This document shows, in pieces, positions 1 through 5,036 of a stretch of DNA of 5,167 nucleotides. Location: the NCBI GenBank assembly GCA_002749135.1, contig NVVY01000010.1:75619-80785 (forward strand), in the 5' to 3' direction. The position numbers and the translations under genes were made by a program. This stretch comes from Alphaproteobacteria bacterium (GTDB taxonomy: Bacteria; Pseudomonadota; Alphaproteobacteria; Sphingomonadales; Emcibacteraceae). How positions within the stretch are numbered: position 1 is the first letter of the stretch; every line of letters begins with the position of its first letter. Under the pieces are notes generated by a model, which searched no databases, was not told the origin of the DNA, and saw only the letters and a list, made by a program, of their open reading frames with translations.

Positions 1-1068
1 GCGGCGCAGGATATGGATTGCCTGTTTCCCTTGAGCCTCGCCGCCGAAGGCTCCTGTATGATTGGCGGCAATCTGTCCACCAATGCGGGCGGGGTGAATG
101 TACTTCATTACGGTAATATGCGTAATCTTGTTCTGGGGCTTGAGGTGGTTTTGCCTAACGGCGACATCTGGCACGGCCTGTCGGGCCTGCGCAAGGATAA
201 TACCGGCTATGACCTGAAACAGATTTTCATCGGGGCCGAGGGCACCCTTGGCATTATCACTGCCGCCACCCTGAGACTATATCCCTTTCCCCATGAGAGG
301 CAGACCGCCTTTGTCGCCGTGCCAACGCCCCAAGCTGCTGTGGACCTGCTGACCCTCGCCCGAAAGATCAGCGGCGGCACCATCACCGCCTTTGAAATCA
401 TCCCGCGCCGGGGTATTGAAATGGTCACCCGCCATATGCCCGGCACAAGGGATCCCATGACACAGGCCTATGACTGGTACGTACTGCTGGAATGCAGTTC
501 ATCCCTGAGCCGTGATCTGCTGGACCTTGAAAAGGTTATGGAGCGCATTCTGACCACGGCCATGGAGGCGGAACTGGTGCTGGACGGCGTGATTGCCAAA
601 AATCAGGCTGAAAGCGACAACCTGTGGCATTTGCGGGAAAATATGTCCGAGGCCCAGAAATTTGACGGCGGCAGCATTAAACATGACATCTCCGTCCCCA
701 TATCCGCCATCCCCGATTTTCTGACCCGCGCCGGAGCGGTGGTCGCGGACATGATTCCCGGCGCCCACCCGGTGCCGTTCGGTCACCTCGGCGACGGTAA
801 TCTCCATTATAATATCAGCCAGCCTCTGGATATGGATAAACAGGAATTTCTGGATAAATGGCCCGCCCTGAACCGGAAAGTTCATGACGTTGTCCGGGAA
901 TTCGGCGGCAGTTTCAGCGCCGAGCATGGCATAGGCCGCATGAAGGTCGACGAAATGTCACATTACAAGGCTAAGGTGGAAATGGATATGATGCACCGGA
1001 TCAAAAACATCCTTGACCCCGACAATATCATGAATCCCGGTGTGATTTTGAAAAAGGTTCAAAAATGA
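1..1068 (+). CDS. FAD-binding oxidoreductase, D-2-hydroxyglutarate dehydrogenase-like (5' partial)
   Basis: This is the C-terminal ~355 residues of a flavoprotein of the FAD-linked oxidase (GlcD/D2HGDH/DLD) family. The window edge removes the start and the first part of the FAD-binding domain; relatives run about 460-480 residues. The sequence shows the end of the FAD domain (GGNLSTNAGG near nt 64-93, then LRKDNTGYDLKQ and FIGAEGTLGIIT), followed by the C-terminal substrate domain. GHLGDGNLHYN (nt 781-813) carries two histidines seven residues apart, and SAEHGIG follows (Glu at nt 922-924). In human D2HGDH the equivalent His, His and Glu bind the catalytic metal. The protein ends with a typical LDPDNIMNPG. 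Family members oxidise D-2-hydroxyacids to 2-oxoacids and pass electrons to an acceptor. KDNTGYDLKQ and the metal motif favour a D2HGDH-type enzyme, but D-lactate or glycolate cannot be excluded. The stop overlaps the next start by 4 nt (ATGA), which suggests translational coupling. Confidence 0.9.
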   Translation, partial: AAQDMDCLFPLSLAAEGSCMIGGNLSTNAGGVNVLHYGNMRNLVLGLEVVLPNGDIWHGLSGLRKDNTGYDLKQIFIGAEGTLGIITAATLRLYPFPHERQTAFVAVPTPQAAVDLLTLARKISGGTITAFEIIPRRGIEMVTRHMPGTRDPMTQAYDWYVLLECSSSLSRDLLDLEKVMERILTTAMEAELVLDGVIAKNQAESDNLWHLRENMSEAQKFDGGSIKHDISVPISAIPDFLTRAGAVVADMIPGAHPVPFGHLGDGNLHYNISQPLDMDKQEFLDKWPALNRKVHDVVREFGGSFSAEHGIGRMKVDEMSHYKAKVEMDMMHRIKNILDPDNIMNPGVILKKVQK

Positions 1069-1922
1069 CTTTTCAAGAAAAATACTATGACAGCCACGAT
1101 GGTCTGAAACTCTATTACCGGCAATACGGCGCGGACAATAAGGACAAAACACCGCTTTTGTGCCTCCATGGCCTGACCCGGAACAGCCGGGATTTTGACC
1201 GTTTCGCCCGTCATTTTGCAAAAGACCGCCGGGTATATAGTCTGGACATCCGGGGGCGCGGCCAGTCGGCCTATGATCCTGACTATGGCAATTATCAGAT
1301 TCCGGTTTATGCACAGGATGTGCTGACCTTCCTTGCCCATGAAAAACTTGATCGGGTGATCCCGGTGGGCACCTCCATGGGCGGGCTGATTTCCATGACC
1401 ATTGGGGCCATCAAACCGGATGTTTTAGCGGCCATTATCCTCAATGATATTGGTCCTGACATCGACCCAAAGGGCATAGAACGTATTTCCGCCTTTGTTG
1501 GCAACGGCATCACGCTGGACAGCTGGCAACAGGCCATCAACGGCGTCAAGGTCATCAATGGCAGCATGTTCCCCGACTATGATGCAGAAGACTGGGACCG
1601 TTTTGCCCGTAGCACATTTCGGGAAAGGCAAGACGGCACCATCGCCCCTGACTATGATCCGGCCATCGGGACCGCCATCCGGGAAAGCGCGGAAAACGCC
1701 GTCCCCGTTGATCTGTGGCCCCTGTTCACCAGCCTTGCCCCGATCCCGGTCCTGACCCTGCGCGGGGAAAATAGTGATATTCTGGCCGCCGAAACACTGG
1801 ACAGAATGGGCCGGGAGCATTCCCGTTTTACCGCCCTGACCGTCCCGAACCGCGCCCATACCCCGGACCTGACCGAGGATATCAGCCTGCGGGCCATTGA
1901 TGACTTCATCAACGCATTATGA
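1065..1922 (+). CDS. alpha/beta-fold hydrolase
   Basis: A 285-residue cytoplasmic serine hydrolase of the alpha/beta-fold superfamily, of full length. The visible landmarks are the oxyanion-hole motif CLHGLTRNSRDF (His35-Gly36), a DIRGRGQS strand-turn segment (residues 61-68), the nucleophile elbow GTSMGG with Ser104, a probable acid Asp238 in RGENSDIL, and the catalytic His265 in NRAHTPDL. The triad is therefore complete. Residues ~130-215 form the cap region that sets substrate choice. The ATG overlaps the upstream stop (ATGA), and AAGG at 1054-1057 lies 7 nt before it, so this start is well supported. The family includes esterases, C-C bond hydrolases, lactonases and haloperoxidase-like enzymes, and nothing here fixes the substrate. 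Its coupling to a 2-hydroxyacid dehydrogenase makes a small ester, lactone or thioester a reasonable guess only. There is no signal peptide. Confidence 0.92.
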   Translation: MTFQEKYYDSHDGLKLYYRQYGADNKDKTPLLCLHGLTRNSRDFDRFARHFAKDRRVYSLDIRGRGQSAYDPDYGNYQIPVYAQDVLTFLAHEKLDRVIPVGTSMGGLISMTIGAIKPDVLAAIILNDIGPDIDPKGIERISAFVGNGITLDSWQQAINGVKVINGSMFPDYDAEDWDRFARSTFRERQDGTIAPDYDPAIGTAIRESAENAVPVDLWPLFTSLAPIPVLTLRGENSDILAAETLDRMGREHSRFTALTVPNRAHTPDLTEDISLRAIDDFINAL

Positions 1923-1935
1923 CCGGGGCCCAAGC

Positions 1936-2367
1936 ATGAAAAGACGCTATCCAACTCATCCGATCATTGCCGTCGGCACCGTGGTTCTGAAAGAGGATTG
2001 CGTCCTGCTTATCAAACGTGCGAAACCGCCCAAAGAAAATCAATGGAGCATTCCGGGCGGCGCGCAGGAATTGGGCGAAACCACCCGTCAGGCCGCCATT
2101 CGCGAGGTCCGGGAAGAGACCGCCATCACCATTGATGAGCCGGTTTTTCTGGATGTTATTGACTATATAGATCGGGATAAGGCGGGCCGGATTATCCATC
2201 ATTACACCCTGATAGATTACGCGGCCAATTACCGGTCCGGCATATTATCCGCCGGTGATGATGCCAGCCATGCGAAATGGGTTCCCATAGATCAGCTTTC
2301 AGAATATAGTCTCTGGGAAATGACGGAGAAAATAATATTTCAGGCAGTGGAAAAACTCAAAAAATGA
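1936..2367 (+). CDS. Nudix hydrolase (ADP-ribose pyrophosphatase-like)
   Basis: A 143-residue Nudix hydrolase. The Nudix box spans residues 42-64: Gly42, Glu48, Arg56-Glu57 and Glu60-Glu61, with the spacing of the family consensus GX5EX7REUXEEXGU. These residues bind the divalent metal that drives cleavage of nucleoside-diphosphate-X substrates. The consensus glycine after EEX is alanine here (EETAI). The flanks RRYPTHPIIAVGTVVL, QWSIPGG and AKWVPIDQL resemble the short ADP-ribose/NADH-type group (COG1051), so ADP-ribose or a related dinucleotide is likely but unproven. I chose the ATG at 1936 because the family begins just before the YPxxPI segment; an in-frame ATG at 1897 would add 13 unrelated residues inside the hydrolase gene. 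The gap to the hydrolase is 13 nt and the ribosome-binding site is weak (GGGG at 1925-1928), which suggests reinitiation. The stop overlaps the next start by 4 nt. Confidence 0.9.
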   Translation: MKRRYPTHPIIAVGTVVLKEDCVLLIKRAKPPKENQWSIPGGAQELGETTRQAAIREVREETAITIDEPVFLDVIDYIDRDKAGRIIHHYTLIDYAANYRSGILSAGDDASHAKWVPIDQLSEYSLWEMTEKIIFQAVEKLKK

Positions 2368-2516
2368 CAGATGGCAGTCTTCCTCTGTGGGCACGCATCA
2401 TCCGATCCGTCAAGGGTCATTTGAAAGTTGCCCTGATTGCCCTGATTTTCGGCATGACTGCCTATGGGTTGGTCCATATGCTCATGTGGGCTATCCGTGC
2501 CATAGAAAAAATGTAG
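2364..2516 (+). CDS. small single-pass membrane protein, 50 aa, unknown function
   Basis: I do not recognise the family. The reading frame begins with MTDGSLPLWARIIRSV and ends in AIRAIEKM. Residues ~8-21 could form a basic amphipathic segment (Arg11, Arg14, Lys17, Lys21), followed by one hydrophobic stretch at ~22-44 and a short charged tail. By the positive-inside rule, the basic N-terminal side is probably cytoplasmic. Evidence that it is a real gene: the ATG overlaps the Nudix stop in a 4-nt ATGA, the frame fills the only sizeable gap in an otherwise tightly packed gene string, and it ends 15 nt before the next gene. Its own ribosome-binding site is weak (GGAA at 2349-2352, 11 nt away), so expression would depend on coupling to the Nudix gene. 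At 50 codons it falls below many annotation length limits. It could be a regulator or stabiliser of a membrane complex, but there is no direct evidence for that. Confidence 0.65.
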   Translation: MTDGSLPLWARIIRSVKGHLKVALIALIFGMTAYGLVHMLMWAIRAIEKM

Positions 2517-2531
2517 GAACATATAAATATT

Positions 2532-2735
2532 ATGCGTAAATTATTCGGCTATTTTCTGGGAATGATTGGGTTATCCATATATATTATTTTGGTTGCCCGC
2601 CTTGGTGATGCCATCTTTCCCATGCATCTTGTTCTGGAAATGGCCTATTATGCCATTGCCGGAATTGGCTGGATTTTTCCGGCCATGTGGATCATTCGCC
2701 GGTGGTATAAGCCCAAGGATACTGAAAATAATTGA
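2532..2735 (+). CDS. DUF2842-like small inner-membrane protein, 67 aa
   Basis: A 67-residue protein with two hydrophobic helices, at about residues 7-29 and 36-56, joined by a short loop containing Pro30. It has a basic start (MRKLFGY) and a charged tail (RRWYKPKDTENN). The MRK start, the YYAIAGIGWIFPAMWIIRRW helix and the overall length match my memory of DUF2842, an alphaproteobacterial family of unknown function. Both ends are probably cytoplasmic, forming a hairpin in the inner membrane. The start is the only ATG ahead of the first helix in this frame, because an in-frame TAG lies at 2514-2516. The nearest purine-rich site, AGGA at 2515-2518, is 13 nt away, which is long, so translation may be modest or coupled. 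It sits 15 nt after the 50-aa gene and 7 nt before the EipA gene. No biochemical role is known to me. Confidence 0.82.
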   Translation: MRKLFGYFLGMIGLSIYIILVARLGDAIFPMHLVLEMAYYAIAGIGWIFPAMWIIRRWYKPKDTENN

Positions 2736-2738
2736 GGA
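2734..2738 (+). promoter_or_regulatory. ribosome-binding site of the EipA gene
   Basis: GAGGA overlaps the TGA stop of the DUF2842-like gene and lies 4 nt before the ATG at 2743. It is the strongest Shine-Dalgarno sequence in the left block. It fixes the lipoprotein start at 2743 rather than at the longer in-frame ATG at 2566, which lies inside the preceding gene. Confidence 0.7.
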
Positions 2739-2742
2739 TATT

Positions 2743-3354
2743 ATGAAATTTTTTCGCCCACTTCTGACCCTTGTCTTCATCTTTGCCCTGGCAAGCTGTA
2801 GCAGTAATAATACCGTGCCCCCATCCGAAACCATGAAACAGCCACAGAATATGGAAGAAAGCAATTACGCCAGCACCTATGATCAGAAAAGCATCGCCAA
2901 TGCGGCCTCTGATTTCCTTGGCGGCGGCTCGGAGGCCATCGCCAAGGTGGTTGAAAAAGCCTTTCAAGACCTTGGCCGGCCCAACGGCTATATCGTCGGC
3001 ACCGAATTCAGCGGTGCCATCGGCATCGGCCTACGATACGGAGATGGCACCCTGATCCATAAAATCGAAGGCAACAGCCCCGTCTTCTGGAAAGGGCCAA
3101 GCATTGGCTTTGACCTTGGGGCCAACGGGTCACGGGTTTTTGCCCTTGTCTATAATCTCTATGATGTAGAGGAGCTTTATCGGCGGTTTCCGGCAATTGA
3201 GGGCAGTGCCTATTTCATCGGCGGCGTGGGTATGAATTACCAACAGCGCGACAACATCATCATCGCCCCCATCCGCGTCGGCGTCGGCCTGCGCCTTGGC
3301 ATTAGCCTTGGCTATATACATCTGACAAAGGAAAGAAGCTGGATTCCTTTTTAG
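2743..3354 (+). CDS. eipA: EipA family (DUF1134) envelope lipoprotein
   Basis: A 203-residue exported protein. The N-terminus is a lipoprotein signal: Lys2 and Arg5, hydrophobic residues 7-17, and lipobox Leu16-Ala17-Ser18-Cys19, so Cys19 should be acylated after signal peptidase II cleavage. Residues 20-50 are a polar, probably flexible linker. Residues ~55-203 form the DUF1134 domain, including GTEFSGAIGIGLRYGDGTL (86-104), FWKGPSIGFDLGANGSR (115-131), LVYNLYDVEELYRRF (135-149), GSAYFIGGVGMNY (154-166) and APIRVGVGLRLG (175-186), with a C-terminal W-x-PF. From family knowledge, EipA is a periplasmic beta-barrel-like protein needed for envelope stress resistance and virulence in Brucella abortus, with a homologue studied in Caulobacter. 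I recall Brucella EipA as having an ordinary signal peptide, so the lipobox would be a notable difference. The gene is last in its string and overlaps the convergent permease gene by 4 nt. Confidence 0.92.
   Translation: MKFFRPLLTLVFIFALASCSSNNTVPPSETMKQPQNMEESNYASTYDQKSIANAASDFLGGGSEAIAKVVEKAFQDLGRPNGYIVGTEFSGAIGIGLRYGDGTLIHKIEGNSPVFWKGPSIGFDLGANGSRVFALVYNLYDVEELYRRFPAIEGSAYFIGGVGMNYQQRDNIIIAPIRVGVGLRLGISLGYIHLTKERSWIPF
3327..3352. terminator. possible weak bidirectional terminator hairpin
   Basis: A perfect 7-bp inverted repeat, AAAGGAA (3327-3333) and TTCCTTT (3344-3350), encloses a 10-nt loop and is followed by more T on the plus strand, giving five T at 3348-3352. It lies in the last codons of the EipA gene, just where two convergent genes meet and no intergenic DNA exists. 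The stem has only two G-C pairs, and the bases also encode the conserved protein end, so it may be incidental. Confidence 0.28.
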
Positions 3355-4115
3355 GAAATAAGAGCCATCAAACCTTCCGCGCTCAGTTTGATTCCCACCA
3401 GAAACAGCAAAGCGTAGCATATAATATAAAACAGTCTGTTCGACACCCGGTTATGCATCCATATGCCCAACCAGACGCCGATGGGGGCAAAGGGTAACAG
3501 ATAGAGCGACATGGTTAAATTCTCCGATGACAGTTGGCCCAGCCACGCGTAGGGGATCAGCTTCACATAATTGGCCACGGCGAAAAACATGACCGAGGTC
3601 GCCACCATGGTCGTTTTATCCAGCCGGAGCGGAAACAGATATTGGGACAGCGGCGGGCCGCCCGCATGGGCGATGAAGCTGGAAAAGCCGCCAAGTGCCC
3701 CAAGGATTCCCCCCTTGACCGGATTATGCGCGCGGGGTGTTGCCGCCGCCGGTCCCCGCTGGCCAAACCAGTAATTACCAACAAAATACAAAGACATCAG
3801 CCCGACAATAAGCCGGATCATATCGGCGTTCATAATGCTGAACGTCAGCCCTCCAACAGTAATCCCCACCAACGCCCCGGGAATAAGTATTTTCAGGGAC
3901 CGGGCGTCCCAGCCCCGGTGGTACCGCCAGACCGTAAATATATCCATGACACATAAAATGGGCAACATGATCGCCGCCGCTATGCGCGGATCAACCATCA
4001 GGGTCAGCAAAGGCACCGCCAGCGTGCCCAGCCCGCCTGCAAAGCCCCCCTTGGAGATCCCCGTCAGCAGAACAACCGGGACCGCCAACAGAAAAAACAT
4101 CAACGGGTCTGACAC
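3351..4115 (-). CDS. TauE/SafE family membrane permease
   Basis: A 254-residue polytopic inner-membrane protein with roughly eight hydrophobic segments, near residues 5-20, 26-41, 45-63, 76-95, 99-116, 135-152, 170-190 and 200-250 (the last probably two helices). The two family signatures are present in the right places: GISKGGFAGGLG (19-30) in the first half, and GGFSSFIAHAGGPP (142-155) followed by QYLFPLRLDK in the second half. TauE/SafE proteins export sulfite or organosulfur and other small anions; the substrate here cannot be told. The start is GTG at 4113-4115, 4 nt after the yaaA stop. The in-frame ATG at 4098-4100 (residue 6) is the alternative, but it would cut into the first helix and has no ribosome-binding site. 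Co-transcription with yaaA is likely. The stop overlaps the convergent EipA stop within TTAG. Confidence 0.92.
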   Translation of the reverse strand: MSDPLMFFLLAVPVVLLTGISKGGFAGGLGTLAVPLLTLMVDPRIAAAIMLPILCVMDIFTVWRYHRGWDARSLKILIPGALVGITVGGLTFSIMNADMIRLIVGLMSLYFVGNYWFGQRGPAAATPRAHNPVKGGILGALGGFSSFIAHAGGPPLSQYLFPLRLDKTTMVATSVMFFAVANYVKLIPYAWLGQLSSENLTMSLYLLPFAPIGVWLGIWMHNRVSNRLFYIICYALLFLVGIKLSAEGLMALIS

Positions 4116-4119
4116 CGGC

Positions 4120-4893
4120 CTAACCCATCATCCGATGAAATTCCAGCGTTTGATGATCGGACAGTGACGGTTGAAAAATATAACCGCCCATATCAAAATC
4201 TTTAAGGTCCCCGGCCTTCTCCACCCGGTTTTGAAGAATGAAACGGGTCATCATACCCCGCGCCTTTTTAGCGAACATACCAAGGACACGGGCATGCCCC
4301 TCTTTCACTTCCTTGAATACCGGCGTGATGATCTGTCCGGCCAGCTTGTCCGCTTTTATGGCCTTGAAATATTCCTGTGACGCGCAATTGACCAGAATAT
4401 CCGTATCCTGCGCCGCCATGATGTCATTCAAAGCCGCCGTCAGGTCATCGCCCCAGAATTCATAGAGTGTTCGCCCGCGCCGGGTGGTGATTTTCCTGCC
4501 CATTTCAAGGCGGTAGGGCTGCATCAGGTCCAGCGGCCTCAGCAAGCCATAAAGGCCGGACAATATACGGTAATGATCCTGTCCGTAGGCCAGATCATCC
4601 TCGCTCAGGCTTTCCGCATCCAGCCCCACATAGGTATCGCCGGTAAAGGCAAAAACCGCCTGTTTGGCGTTGACCGGGGTAAAGGGCGTGGAAAAGGCAC
4701 GAAAACGGTTATAATTCAGCTCCGTCAGCTTATCGCTGATTTTCATCAGCTTGCCCAATTCCTGACGGGTGAGCTTGCGCGCCGCCTCAATCAATATCTC
4801 GCTATCTTCCAGAAAATCGGGGATGGACCAGCCGGAGCGCGTGACATCTTCTGAAAAATCAAGTTTTTTGGCTGGGGATGTGACAACGAGCAT
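4120..4893 (-). CDS. yaaA: peroxide stress protein YaaA (UPF0246/DUF328)
   Basis: A 257-residue cytoplasmic protein, almost the same length as E. coli YaaA (258). Conserved blocks in order are SPAKKLDF (residues 6-13), LMKISDKL (49-56), LSGLYGLLRPLDLMQPYRL (111-129), YEFWGD (144-149), NCASQEYFKAIK (169-180), PVFKE (191-195) and AKKARGMMTRFI (208-219). In E. coli, YaaA is induced by OxyR during peroxide stress and lowers the pool of free iron, limiting Fenton damage to DNA; the fold has been linked to DNA binding. I chose the ATG at 4891-4893 because the family starts MLxxxSPAKxLD and an AGGA lies 7 nt upstream. The frame stays open to an ATG at 4965, but that extension of 24 residues has no family support and would cover the promoter region. 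It is the first gene of a likely two-gene transcript with the TauE-like permease. Confidence 0.95.
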   Translation of the reverse strand: MLVVTSPAKKLDFSEDVTRSGWSIPDFLEDSEILIEAARKLTRQELGKLMKISDKLTELNYNRFRAFSTPFTPVNAKQAVFAFTGDTYVGLDAESLSEDDLAYGQDHYRILSGLYGLLRPLDLMQPYRLEMGRKITTRRGRTLYEFWGDDLTAALNDIMAAQDTDILVNCASQEYFKAIKADKLAGQIITPVFKEVKEGHARVLGMFAKKARGMMTRFILQNRVEKAGDLKDFDMGGYIFQPSLSDHQTLEFHRMMG

Positions 4894-4900
4894 ATATATT

Positions 4901-4904
4901 TCCT
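4901..4904 (-). promoter_or_regulatory. ribosome-binding site of yaaA
   Basis: The minus strand reads AGGA here, 7 nt before the ATG at 4893. This spacing is good and supports the 257-residue form of YaaA over the longer open frame. Confidence 0.7.
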
Positions 4905-4927
4905 GTTTTATGAATTGCAGAGGCTCA

Positions 4928-4956
4928 AGCATAGAATTGACGCCCGCCACATTCAA
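4928..4956 (-). promoter_or_regulatory. candidate sigma-70-type promoter for yaaA
   Basis: On the minus strand, TTGAAT (4956-4951, four of six consensus bases) is followed after 17 nt by TATGCT (4933-4928, four of six). Transcription would begin near 4920, giving a leader of about 27 nt before the yaaA ATG. The position and spacing are good and the match is moderate. I see no obvious binding site for a named regulator. Confidence 0.4.
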
Positions 4957-4976
4957 GAAAAACAATCATTCTTCTA

Positions 4977-5007
4977 TTGACAGTTTCCAACTTTAACCCC
5001 ATCTATT
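4977..5007 (+). promoter_or_regulatory. candidate sigma-70-type promoter for the MATE gene
   Basis: A perfect TTGACA -35 element lies at 4977-4982. The best -10 candidate is TCTATT at 5002-5007 (four of six consensus bases), with a 19-nt spacer, which is longer than ideal. Transcription would start around 5014, leaving a short leader before the AAGGA ribosome-binding site. The -35 is convincing and the -10 is weak. Confidence 0.4.
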
Positions 5008-5025
5008 CCTACAAGCATTTATACG

Positions 5026-5030
5026 AAGGA
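5026..5030 (+). promoter_or_regulatory. ribosome-binding site of the MATE gene
   Basis: AAGGA ends 6 nt before the CTG at 5037. No ATG, GTG or TTG occurs at a usable distance in the reading frame, so this site is the main argument for a CTG start. Confidence 0.6.
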
Positions 5031-5036
5031 TTTCCC

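Noticed and set aside
499..927. Minus-strand open frame of 142 codons opposite the flavoprotein gene
   Set aside because: It lies wholly within a clearly coding, conserved gene on the other strand, and its translation has no recognisable motif.
1425..1859. Minus-strand open frame of 144 codons opposite the alpha/beta hydrolase
   Set aside because: It is a shadow of the hydrolase, whose catalytic Ser, Asp and His are all in the plus-strand frame.
1897..1935. Longer Nudix start at ATG 1897
   Set aside because: It would add 13 residues with no family resemblance, encoded within the hydrolase gene; the ATG at 1936 fits the family start.
2469..2497. Possible internal promoter before the DUF2842 gene (TTGGTC, 17 nt, TATCCG)
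   Set aside because: Each box matches only three of six consensus bases and lies within the 50-aa gene, so it is no better than chance.
2566..2742. Longer start for the EipA gene at ATG 2566
   Set aside because: The extension is the DUF2842 gene read out of frame. A strong ribosome-binding site and a lipoprotein signal both fix the start at 2743.
3534..3956. Plus-strand open frame of 140 codons opposite the permease gene
   Set aside because: Its composition is rich in Arg, Pro, His and Gly with no domain, while the opposite strand encodes a complete TauE/SafE protein.
4894..4965. Longer YaaA starting at ATG 4965
   Set aside because: The family starts a few residues before SPAKxLD, the ATG at 4893 has its own ribosome-binding site, and the extension would cover the likely promoter.
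4958..5036. Small RNA or riboswitch in the divergent region
   Set aside because: I found no stable GC-rich hairpin followed by a T run and no known riboswitch core. The region is short, AT-rich and explained by two promoters.
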